From assembly GCF_001420715.1 (NCBI RefSeq), contig NZ_LJJC01000015.1:274242-338241 (forward strand): a DNA stretch of 64,000 bases, in the 5' to 3' direction. Source of the stretch: Heyndrickxia shackletonii. GTDB taxonomy: Bacteria > Bacillota > Bacilli > Bacillales > Bacillaceae_C. Shown here piece after piece: positions 26,777-35,407 of this stretch. The position numbers were made by a program, and so were the translations under genes. Every line of letters starts with the position of its first letter. The stretch's first letter is position 1. Below the pieces are notes generated by a model that was not told the DNA's origin, did not search any database, and worked only from the letters and a program-made list of their open reading frames with translations.

Positions 26777-26974
26777 ATGATCAAATCGGTAAAAAATCAA
26801 TTAATCCTCTCAGTTATAACTTCTTTGCTCTTTATTGTTTTTACCTTCATGAACTTTAACAATTCATATCAAATTAGTAATCTAATAGTAAATCTTTTTA
26901 TATTGATTACAATTGTATCCGTTTTTAATACTGGAATACTCACTCAGAAGTATATTCAATCAAAAGAAGAATAG
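26777..26974 (+). CDS. Small membrane protein with two helices
   Basis: This 65-residue protein has two hydrophobic segments (about 9-28 and 35-55) and a charged C-terminal tail (KYIQSKEE). AAGGAGGAAATAGG precedes the ATG. It lies 96 nt after the glutaredoxin-like gene and is followed by a terminator. Small two-helix proteins next to bacteriocin genes often serve as immunity proteins; here that is a guess based on position. Confidence 0.6.
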   Translation: MIKSVKNQLILSVITSLLFIVFTFMNFNNSYQISNLIVNLFILITIVSVFNTGILTQKYIQSKEE

Positions 26975-27002
26975 AAACGAATTTTTTTGGACTCATGTAA
27001 CT

Positions 27003-27037
27003 AAAAACCTATACATTTTATTATGTGTAGAGGTTTT
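27003..27037 (+). terminator. Terminator after the small membrane protein gene
   Basis: AAAAACCT and AGGTTTTTT pair, with an inner TACA/TGTG step, around an AT-rich loop, and a T run follows. Confidence 0.75.
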
Positions 27038-28131
27038 TTAATAATATTTATTAGACTATTTTTATAGTGTATGGACAACGGGCAACCATATCGCTAATTC
27101 CCCCTTTATTAATTAGAGAAAGTAAATAAAAAAAGATTCATTTTTTGTATGAAAACATTTTTTGGATAAAAGACAATACGAAAGGAAGCCCTCCATCCTT
27201 TTATTTTTTTATAAAAAAAGCATATCTAAATAAAAGAATACCTTTTTAAGCTTTGAAAAAAAGAGACAATTCTCAAATGCTTTTAACACATATTTCTTGT
27301 TAAACTAAAACGATCTTTATCTACAGCATCATCAAAAAAAATTGGTAGAATGCACATTTTACCTTTATGCATATGAGTGTCAAAATAAGTGGTTAAGGAC
27401 TTGACTTGGTTCATCTATGGGTACGAATTTCCTGCCATTTAAGGTTAAATTGATATGGAGTAATAGCTTTGTAAAACAATTTTTTCATTATAATGAAACG
27501 GACGCCCTACTCTTTAGATATTGGTCAAAGTTCCCGGAAAAACATGGTGTCCGCAGACACATTCGATGTCGGATTAATCGCCAGGGGCATTGCCGCGGCA
27601 AGTGATTATCAGTCACCCTCAGTGCCACTGGCAAATATAAAAGATAGATTTCCTGTCGGTAATTATTACTAGAATAACAGATTTCTCAACTCATTCTTCA
27701 GTAGATAATTTAACCGTAATAGTTCGTAGGTTTATGGTGTGTATAATTGGAATCGCCTTATTGTTGTTAATCCCGTAACGCTGGAGAACATTGCTTAACT
27801 GAAAGAAATCTATTAAAGTAAGCGTAAGTAGCCCACCTGTCAACCAGATGGGGATCATTTTACACTTAAAATTATATAAATGAATACAGCTATGCAATAT
27901 TTCAGTGACACTTCGGACAGGTAGACGAGGAAAACTACCGAGAGAGCAGAGAGACCACTCAAAAAGTCCAAGATATTTTGCATAAGGTGATTCCCTGAAA
28001 AAACCATTCCCCCTTACTTTGATGGTGAAAAACGCAATTTTTGGGGATTCAGTTTTCAGGAAATCACTTTATTAGCAGAAAAGGACTTTTTCAGTGGCGT
28101 GGGGGGCAGACACTCTCTTTTTTTACATTGT
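27038..28131. other. 1.1-kb stretch of decayed sequence
   Basis: No intact gene is present. At 27544-27672 a 42-codon plus frame (MVSADTFDVGLIARGIAAASDY...) looks protein-like and may be the 3' end of an unknown gene. At 27960-28080 two copies of a GTGATT(C/T)CCTGAAAA motif lie in inverted orientation, with a nearby CAGTGGCGTGGGGGGCAGACA, which looks like the end of an insertion sequence. Confidence 0.4.
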
Positions 28132-28818
28132 CTATGTTGTTAAAACATCTGAAATGATCCGCCCATCACTCATAGAGATAATTCGATTACACCGACGAGC
28201 TACACTTTCTTCATGTGTAATAACTATAATCGTTTTTCCACTAGCATTAAGCTCTTCAAAAATAGACATAATCAATTCAGTATTCTTTGTGTCAAGTGAA
28301 CCCGTAGGCTCGTCTGCTAGAATAACTGCTGGATTATTGATTAATGACCTTGCTATAGCCACTCTCTGTTTTTCCCCTCCAGAAAGTTCAGAAACTCGCC
28401 TTTCTGCAAGATGTTCAATATTTAGCTCTTTAAGTTGCTCTAAAGCTTTTGCGCGAATTTTTCTCAGTGGAGTTTTATTAAACATTAGCGGTAAACCTAC
28501 ATTATTAATCGCACTTTGGTTATTAATGAGACCAAAATCTTGCATTACAAAGCCAAAGGACTTATTTCTAAGTTCCGTCATGGAACTTGTTTTTCGATTC
28601 GATATATCTTCACCATTAAGCAAGTAAGATATCGATGTAGTTATATCAGTACAACCAATTATATTCATTAGAGTAGACTTACCAGCACCAGACGCACCTT
28701 TTATTGCTACTAGTTCCCCTGATTCAACTGTCAAATCTACGCCATCTAATGCAATAGACTCCGCACTGGTACCTATTTTATATTTTTTTACTGCTCCCCT
28801 AATCTCAATTAGTGCCAC
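28132..28818 (-). CDS. ABC transporter ATP-binding protein (MacB/LolD type)
   Basis: The 228 residues have Walker A GASGAGKST (41-49), Q-loop VMQDFG, signature LSGGEKQR (145-152), Walker B VILADE (165-170) and H-loop His202. Short ATPases of this class pair with FtsX-like permeases that export peptides or confer self-immunity. The next gene on the same strand is an incomplete FtsX-type permease 16 nt upstream. The ATPase is intact; without a full permease its function is doubtful unless a partner is elsewhere. A CTCTCC-rich complement indicates a ribosome binding site (AGGAGAG). Confidence 0.88.
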   Translation of the reverse strand: MALIEIRGAVKKYKIGTSAESIALDGVDLTVESGELVAIKGASGAGKSTLMNIIGCTDITTSISYLLNGEDISNRKTSSMTELRNKSFGFVMQDFGLINNQSAINNVGLPLMFNKTPLRKIRAKALEQLKELNIEHLAERRVSELSGGEKQRVAIARSLINNPAVILADEPTGSLDTKNTELIMSIFEELNASGKTIIVITHEESVARRCNRIISMSDGRIISDVLTT

Positions 28819-28833
28819 ACAACATCTCTCCTA

Positions 28834-29283
28834 TTAATCTCGGTTTCTATATAAATCTATTAAATTACTTTTTTCCATTTTTATAATAAATCCGACTGAA
28901 GTTACACAATAGATTATTGTTAAGTATAAACCAATGAATGTAAAGGTTAACCAATTGACAGTAGTAGTCGGATCTAACCCAAAAAGGTTGTGTATTAAAG
29001 GTAAATTATAGAGAACTAACATAGCAGCAAAAGAAAAAATAATTACTGTAAAACCACGAATCCCTTCAATAAATGCACATTTTCTGTTACTCAAACCTAG
29101 CATATAGTAAATTGCAAATGTTTTTTCGTTTTCTAAATTAATTACGCTATTGTTTCCCCAAATTCCTATGATTGATAGGAGAGAAAATATAACAAATGGA
29201 ATAATAGAAACAATAAAATACTGATTGAGATTTTTTTGATAATTTTTTTTTAAAACTCGAATAAGAGTTTCAGAGCCGTTCAT
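28834..29283 (-). pseudogene. FtsX-like ABC permease, C-terminal fragment
   Basis: The 149 residues contain three or four transmembrane helices and ENEKTFAIYYMLGLSNRK, a block characteristic of the last cytoplasmic loop of FtsX/MacB permeases (usually E...Y..LGxxR). Full permeases of this class are 400-800 residues, so the N-terminal helix and extracellular domain are missing. The 5' side is replaced by unrelated sequence at 29284. There is no ribosome binding site before the first ATG. Confidence 0.7.
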
Positions 29284-30004
29284 ATGAAGCGCCTATTAGC
29301 CATCCAACTATTGTGTTTGGCCGTTTTATCGTTCTGTCATGGCAAAATCGTTGTAACACTGATCAACTCACAATTGGCGGAATGTTTTACGAATTGTGCG
29401 ATGAAGTAAATGAACTTGCTTGGGTATTCGCTTTGCAGCAGTTAATCAAGCTTCTTCAAGATGCTCTAAAACAGACAAATAAGAAAATCAAAATGTTAAT
29501 TCTAAGTCAACTTGAGCAGTGGATTTCTGGCCTTCCTAGTTATCAAGTCTTTTTTGCCAATTTCGCTCTGCGAAAGATTTGAAATAGCCCATTTTGTTCC
29601 AATAGTTTAGCTTTCCCCCCCTCTCAAGTAGAAACATAGATGAAACACAGAGAGAGAAACTCCCACTAATAAGATTCCTGCTACATCAGCCCCCTTATCT
29701 TTCTTCCCGTTTTTATTCCCTTACATTATGATTCTCACATAACTCCTACTAAAATTCACTGTAAATCATGTTGCAATTTACCGCAAAGCGTTTGGCGTTT
29801 TTTTCGGCTATAGGACTATTTATTTTTTCAAATACTTATATACAAAAGTATTTATTTATATAATGGTTAATTTTGCTGCTTGATGGCCGCTTTGATCGTG
29901 CAAGCGTTATTGGAAGTGATTGGTGATGACGAGGTTGTATGTGAAACTTTATTTTCGGAATATAATGTAACGGGGACGATTGTAAGTTTTTGTTGCGGCA
30001 AATT

Positions 30005-30051
30005 AAAAGCACCTCCCCTAAATTGATACATTCAAAGTACCAGGAGGCGCT
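30005..30051. repeat. Second copy of the AGCACCTCC...GGAGGCGCT palindrome
   Basis: This 47-bp imperfect palindrome shares arms and parts of the loop (TAA..TGATA, then TACCAGGAGG) with the PTS terminator at 7071-7115. It is not next to an intact gene. Confidence 0.65.
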
Positions 30052-30100
30052 GTGCGTTTATATACGTTGTTTCATTGGGGCTTACCAATCCTTTATTCCA

Positions 30101-30136
30101 AAATAAAAACGTACAGTCAAGGTACGTTTTTATTTT
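30101..30136. terminator. Bidirectional terminator
   Basis: AAATAAAAACGTAC and GTACGTTTTTATTT pair over 14 bp with a 7-nt loop, with A and T runs on both sides. The gene it served is gone. Confidence 0.75.
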
Positions 30137-30713
30137 ACTCACTTTAAACTAGATTGATAGAGTAAACCTTCCAATTATACTAAAGCTACACTTTTATAAT
30201 ATGCCTGAAAACTTTAATAAACTATTTCTGTAATATATGAAAAGTTCTAATATTGATCGACCTTATGAGTTTCCAAGTCTTTAAGGTGTTTAAAGGCTAA
30301 TTGATCGGGATAATTGTTTATTAGTAAAAACAATCTTGTATTTGTTTTATTTTTTATCATGAAATGGAAGTATTAATTCCTCATTACTTTTCTAGTCAAG
30401 TGTAATAACTTTTCCCTAATTTCCCAATAGAGGGTATATTTCCCCTTGATCTATTTTAATACAATTTTCCTTTGAGGTTTCTTCCACTTCTCTAAAAATC
30501 CTTATTTAATAAGGAAATATTTGCGTTTCTTATTTTATTTGAGGCAGTTTTTTTACTATACACTTTCAGTTTTTTATTATCAGGTTTTGTTTCATTGTAA
30601 TTTTCTATATTTTCTTTAATATCTTTTCAACTAATTAATATTTTTGTAACACTGATATCTTCATTATTTACTTTTTAGTCTAGGATTAAGTTCCCCGCCC
30701 TAACTTTTTGCAT

Positions 30714-31305
30714 TCAATTTAATTTTTCTTCTTTTGTAAAAAACTCAACATAACCATATCTCAAGTTCACCATTACAATGTAAACTGTGTTGTTTTGTTC
30801 TGCTACCCAGCTTTCAACTACGCCTTTCTCATAAAGACTATCATACGCAGGTTTATGTACAAAAGATAATTGTTCCCCATCACTAATAAAATCTTTTGCA
30901 AAATTTTCAACCATTTTTTCAGCAACAGCTTTTGAAACCTTATTCTTTGTTACAGCGAAAGAGTAGTTCTTGTAATGATACATTTTAAATCCATTTTTAT
31001 TGAAAGTTACTTCAATTTTATGAATAAAGTTATCACTGTTAGGTTCATTTTTACTCCAAAGGTATAGCGTCGCTCCATTCGTACCTTCTTGACTGAAATT
31101 CGGCATATTATCAAGAACATTTTGAGGCAAGGACTTTTTCCTTTGAGATTTGAAATTTTTCAGTTTTTACTTGTGTTCCTACTGCCAGGGAATTTTTTGT
31201 TGATTTTTCTGGTTTAATATCCTTATATTCACTATTTTTCTGCCCACAAGAACACAGTACTATTCCTAAGACACAAATTAACAAAATAAAATTAACCTTT
31301 TTCAT
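30714..31305 (-). pseudogene. Lipoprotein, frameshifted
   Basis: The 5' part (31111-31305) encodes a lipoprotein signal with lipobox LCSC and Cys near residue 19, then a charged linker. The 3' part (30714-31130) is in another frame and encodes NVLDNMPNFSQEGTNG...YGYVEFF. The junction lies at an A-rich run near 31125. Joining by a single-base shift yields one protein of about 190 residues. The second frame has only a TTG and no ribosome binding site, so it is unlikely to be separate. Family not recognised. Confidence 0.6.
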
Positions 31306-31503
31306 TCATCTCACAAAAGAATTAGAGCATCAAAATGTTGAAAAAGAATTAACAAATTTTAAGAAGAACTTGGATAAGTTCATAAAAAGTAAAACTCTTA
31401 CCCCAGAAATGCTTCATACGCGGTTGATAAAATTGAAGTTTATGCAGATGGAACTGCCACCGTTCATTATCGATTTAAAAAACCGACTGCCCCATCCGCA
31501 TAA
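31306..31503 (+). pseudogene. Serine recombinase C-terminal relic
   Basis: The plus-strand translation reads LTKELEHQNVEKELTNF then FIKSKTLTPEMLH, and after a shift EVYADGTATVHYRFKKPTA with a stop at 31501-31503. This is the usual end of large serine recombinases (coiled coil, LTPEML, then the IEVYADG..xVxYRF strands). It is not part of the prophage recombinase genes, which are on the other strand, so an older element once ended here. Confidence 0.7.
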
Positions 31504-32197
31504 TTTAAACTATTTATTCTTTTTGTTCAGTGAAAAAATAGTCCTGCTACTCCATCCCTCTCCAACCGCATTCCTACGTTACCTAATTTATCCCATTCTG
31601 CACACTTCCCGCATTTTTCCGATTTCCTTCTCCCTTTTTTCTCCCACAACTTTATTATTTTTTAAAATAAAGTCATAGGACAGGGAACAGGATTTAGGGG
31701 GATTTTTCCCTTCTCTCTTTCATACTTTTGGGGTTCGTAAGAACCCCTCACACAGTTATTCAAACGCTGATAGGACAAGGGTTCCCCTTCTTTCCCTCTA
31801 ATCTTTTCCCTGAATCAAAAAGGATGGGATTTCTGTTCCCACCCTTCCTATCTTTCCTTTTCTTCCTGCATTTACCCACACGTTTTCCACAAGCATATCA
31901 GAACTTTGTTTTGATTGTGGCAATGGTTTGTTTTATATGTCAGGAGATTATTTTGGGTTTACACTTTTAATTTTATCAACGCACAGCACTCCACATGGCT
32001 CGAGAGGACAGAATGAATGTCATTTGAGTATGTTCGTTCTCGGAAACATATCCACTACGATTTTAGCACTATCGGTAGAAGGGAACATATCCACTATATC
32101 CGTAACAAAACACATTATGCTCATAAATTCATCGAAAAATTAGAATTTGTCAATTTGCCAATCTACCTGACAAGCTGAATTTTTCTATATACAATTA
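31504..32197. other. C/T-rich and AT-rich stretch next to the prophage edge
   Basis: No gene is seen. Features are a hairpin GGGGTTC/GAACCCC at 31730-31747; a 31-bp segment at 31974-32004 resembling 19583-19613; and two direct copies of GGAAACATATCCACTA/GGGAACATATCCACTA at about 32041 and 32083. The prophage attachment site probably lies in this stretch, but I cannot place it. Confidence 0.4.
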
Positions 32198-32917
32198 TTA
32201 TTCAATAAGTTTTATCAAATCATCGATATCCCATAGTGCCATTAAAGTTTTACGTTCCTCTGCAAATTTTCTCGCATCCTTCGTAAATTTTGAAGAAGTC
32301 ACAACCATCGATTGATTTGCTTGCATAGCAGTTTGGACTCCATATATACTTCTAACTACACTTACATCTACTTTATGCTTCGCTCCCCAATGTTTACATT
32401 CAACAATTAATGTAAACGGAATTGGCTCTGCTTTCGTTGCAATAATGTCTCGTCCACCATCTCGCGTCGCCTTCGTAATTTTCACACTAAATCCTAACTT
32501 TTCAAATATGTCACCAACAAAAAATTCAAAATCTCTTGGAGACATGTTTTTTATCTGTTCTTTATAATAATCTAATATAGATTCAGCTTCAATATATTCT
32601 TCATATGCATAATTACTATAGCCATCATCAAATTCATACTCTATTTCCAATGTTGGTTCTTTTACAAATCCCCCTCCGTTACAATCAGAATCTGAAAAAT
32701 TGAATGCTCCAACGGGATATTCATAGCCTCTAATACTAAAATCTATCCATGTATTACATTTTTCACAACATATTTCACCATAAAAATTATACTCTATTTC
32801 TTCTCCCATAGCTCGATCATACGTTGAAGTGTCACACTCTAGACTATCTGTCTCAACCAATGTTACATGACCACATTTATTGCATTTTATATAAAAGTCC
32901 TTGGAAAACCGCATCAT
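32198..32917 (-). CDS. Mrr-like restriction nuclease with N-terminal zinc ribbon
   Basis: Of 239 residues, the first 60 carry paired cysteines (C12-x2-C15 and C51-x2-C54) as a zinc ribbon. Residues about 124-239 are an Mrr_cat-type PD-(D/E)XK domain: MSPRDFEFFVGDIFEKLGF, then TRDGGRDII (Asp157), then IVECKHW (Glu173, Lys175), then a helix with Q/S residues and a last LWDIDDLIKLIE. All catalytic positions are present. Such enzymes cut DNA, often modified DNA. The start has GAGGGTGAT upstream. It is the last gene of the three-gene cassette and 80 bp from the SIR2-like gene. Confidence 0.85.
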   Translation of the reverse strand: MMRFSKDFYIKCNKCGHVTLVETDSLECDTSTYDRAMGEEIEYNFYGEICCEKCNTWIDFSIRGYEYPVGAFNFSDSDCNGGGFVKEPTLEIEYEFDDGYSNYAYEEYIEAESILDYYKEQIKNMSPRDFEFFVGDIFEKLGFSVKITKATRDGGRDIIATKAEPIPFTLIVECKHWGAKHKVDVSVVRSIYGVQTAMQANQSMVVTSSKFTKDARKFAEERKTLMALWDIDDLIKLIE

Positions 32918-32996
32918 ATTATATCACCCTCCTCATATACAAATTCCTATTTATCAGTTATTTAACAGGTAACTTTCATTTCGCGATTTAATACAT

Positions 32997-34067
32997 CTAC
33001 ACATATGGATCTAAAAGGAGTTTCTTTGTCCCTTTTTTATTTTCCTCATCAATTATTAAATCACAAGTCAATTTATCTATATCACTAAAATCCATATCTG
33101 GTTTAAACCCTTTATCTGGTTTTAACCAATGATTCATCATCAATCTGTCAAACGTTGCTTCACAACTTCTTCTAGGACATCTTCCTATTGTTGTTGTGAA
33201 AAAATTGGAATGGTATGAATAATGATGCGTATGAATAAAATCATCCCACGATTGGATAACCTCATCTTCATCACGCAAATCAACTATTTCTATTTCTTCA
33301 AGATTTCTATCTTTCACCGCACCCCATGCTTTTTTCAGCATGGCAATAGCTTCAACATCACTCTTTGGTGCGCTATATCCAAAAATAGTAACCATATATG
33401 CTACCTCTAAAGCATTATTTAATGATTTCCATGACTTTGATATAGCTGTATCACTAGCATAATCTTTATTCTTTATTGGAAATAAGAGTTTTGTGGGAGC
33501 GAGGGGTTCACCACATCTACACGGCATTCCTACATTACCCATGACATTATCCTCTGAACAATATCCCACTGCAACATTTCCATGTAAAAAAGCTAACTGT
33601 GGCAAATTGGTAGTATAAGCCATAGCACGTGCATAAGCCTGCACTAATAGTGGATCCCAATTAAAGGTAGCAATTAAATCCTTTGAAGTTAGTCCCATAA
33701 TCAAATAATCATAAACCGTAGGACTATCAGGTAACTTGAAGTTTAACATGTAGTCACGGATGACTGCCTCTAACTTTTGCTTGGCATCCATGCAATTGGG
33801 TTCTGCTTTACTGCGCTCATCAAGTTCCATATAAATATCTTCTAAATTGTCAGAAGAAGTATGTAGCGTTATTTTTTCTAGTATATCTGTCAATCCAAGT
33901 TTTTCAATGAAACCATTCATTGCGGATATTTTCCTACCATTGTTATCGCCGTTTGGGATAGCCGCACAACTCGCACCTGCGCCCAGTAGAACTACATGTG
34001 GTCTGCTCTTCATGTAATATTCATAATCAAGCAAATCATTCACCTCTATCACATTTATAAAAGTCAC
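32997..34067 (-). CDS. SIR2-like NAD-processing defence protein
   Basis: The 356 residues have a SIR2-type fold: VVLLGAGASCAA (nucleotide loop, 29-33), IATFNWDPLL (134-138, the TxN(Y/W)D element), FLHGN (His162, catalytic) and TIFGYSAPKSD (230-237), with cysteines C170, C183 and C185 in the usual zinc-binding region. Bacterial SIR2-like proteins in defence systems deplete NAD+ when phage is sensed. The GTG start at 34067 is weakly supported; TTG at about 34035, with GAGGTGA upstream, is an alternative. It is 20 bp from the upstream gene, so the two are cotranscribed. Confidence 0.78.
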   Translation of the reverse strand: MTFINVIEVNDLLDYEYYMKSRPHVVLLGAGASCAAIPNGDNNGRKISAMNGFIEKLGLTDILEKITLHTSSDNLEDIYMELDERSKAEPNCMDAKQKLEAVIRDYMLNFKLPDSPTVYDYLIMGLTSKDLIATFNWDPLLVQAYARAMAYTTNLPQLAFLHGNVAVGYCSEDNVMGNVGMPCRCGEPLAPTKLLFPIKNKDYASDTAISKSWKSLNNALEVAYMVTIFGYSAPKSDVEAIAMLKKAWGAVKDRNLEEIEIVDLRDEDEVIQSWDDFIHTHHYSYHSNFFTTTIGRCPRRSCEATFDRLMMNHWLKPDKGFKPDMDFSDIDKLTCDLIIDEENKKGTKKLLLDPYV

Positions 34068-34087
34068 AGTTCTTCACTGATCTTCTT

Positions 34088-35293
34088 TTATAAAAAGTAT
34101 TTACTCGTCGTTTTTATATTAAATAATTCTTCTTTGTCTTTTTCTGTTAACAAATCATCCGGATATTTACTAGAATCCTGAATCCAATTAGCCTTATCCA
34201 TAGCCCATTCATATTCATCTGTTGTTTCATCCAGCTCAGCAGAAATATATTCCTTTATTAGTTTCGAGTAAAAATAGTTTATCGAGTTAGTCAGCAAATC
34301 CTCAGTTTTTTTACGCTCTTTTTCTCTCCGTTCTCTAAGTAATTCCCTCTCCCGTTCTTCTATCAATCTTTTTTCTTCCTCTAGGATATGCGCCTTTTCT
34401 TCTTCATCCATAATTGGCGGAAGCGAAAATATGTATAAGAACACCTTTCTTAATAAATCTTCAGTTGTCATAGTTTGCGTTTGTTTTATTAATTTTTCAT
34501 GCTTGCCCCATTTACGCCAATACAACTTATAACCTACTTCAACATTTATTTTTCCTATTGTTTCATATTTAAATGTGTTGTAACGTGAATAGTCTTTATC
34601 CTCTGGGGATAATGTGACTTTTTTACAAGGAAGTCTAAATTTCAAACTGAATGTATACTTTTTATACAATACTTGTGTTTCATCATATTTACTAACGATT
34701 TTTGCTCCAGCCATTTCAAGCGCTTTAAATAAGCTATCAATGAAAGGTAAAACTTCTGGAATGATTTCACCCGAAGCAGAATTAATTCTTAATTTATCCT
34801 CTCTATATGATTGCGTTTTTCTACGGTATCCCACTATTTCTTTATGGGGTTTATTGGATAAAGTCTTATTAACCTTTAATGAGTTGTATATTTTAGTTAA
34901 TTTTTCTTGGTCAGATTCTAGGTCAGGAAAATAGGACGGTTTTTCCTTTTCTATCTTCTTTGTAGGTGAAGCGACGCTCTTTTCTGTAGGAGGGCTACTG
35001 GACTTTTCTTTATTTACTGCAACTGTTATTTTTTTAGGTACCTTTGCAATTTGTTTTTTAGCTGTTTCAATGACAACTATTCGGTTATCATTTGGATTTG
35101 GTAGTGGTGATTGGACTGGCTTCTCATTCCCCATATGTAAACTGCTCCAATAAGATGCTGTAGGTAATGGAATATCATTGCTAGTACATGTATTTTTCAA
35201 TTTATTATAGGGTACATTTAACTCTTTAGCTGTTTTAGTGGTACCAATAGTCCATAGCTTTTCATATAAATCTTTTCTCGAGATTGATAGCAT
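34088..35293 (-). CDS. DNA-binding/coiled-coil protein of the cassette
   Basis: This is a 401-residue protein. The N-terminal 60 residues (ISRKDLYEKLWTIGTTKTAK, then NDIPLPTASYW) resemble a small helix-turn-helix-like domain that recurs in plasmid and prophage accessory proteins. A Pro/Ser/Lys-rich linker follows to about 150. Then comes a mixed domain with beta strands, and a long charged coiled coil at about 310-345 (EEEKRLIEERERELLRERR). The end is acidic. I do not recognise a family for the whole. ATG 35293 has GAGAGGGA upstream; the longer frame adds 31 residues. It probably acts as a sensor or scaffold for the SIR2 and nuclease partners. Confidence 0.6.
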   Translation of the reverse strand: MLSISRKDLYEKLWTIGTTKTAKELNVPYNKLKNTCTSNDIPLPTASYWSSLHMGNEKPVQSPLPNPNDNRIVVIETAKKQIAKVPKKITVAVNKEKSSSPPTEKSVASPTKKIEKEKPSYFPDLESDQEKLTKIYNSLKVNKTLSNKPHKEIVGYRRKTQSYREDKLRINSASGEIIPEVLPFIDSLFKALEMAGAKIVSKYDETQVLYKKYTFSLKFRLPCKKVTLSPEDKDYSRYNTFKYETIGKINVEVGYKLYWRKWGKHEKLIKQTQTMTTEDLLRKVFLYIFSLPPIMDEEEKAHILEEEKRLIEERERELLRERREKERKKTEDLLTNSINYFYSKLIKEYISAELDETTDEYEWAMDKANWIQDSSKYPDDLLTEKDKEELFNIKTTSKYFL

Positions 35294-35407
35294 GATTTTC
35301 CCTCTCTTTATCCTTTGCTTCATTTTATATCTACAAAAGTTTTCAGTCAATTTGATACTCAAATAAGCCCATGTATGCATTAACATGGGCTTGGGTAGAT
35401 TTATATT

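Larger units (their letters stand above)
29284..30713. other. 1.4-kb stretch of remnants
   Basis: At 29385-29582 the plus strand encodes a helical run (QQLIKLLQDALKQTNKKIKM then QLEQWISGLPSY) that looks like a transposase C-terminal remnant, but I cannot name the family. At about 29884-30030 a plus frame of 48 codons (MAALIVQALLEVIGDDEVV...) is also protein-like. The rest, including 30140-30710, is AT-rich with no frames. Confidence 0.35.
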
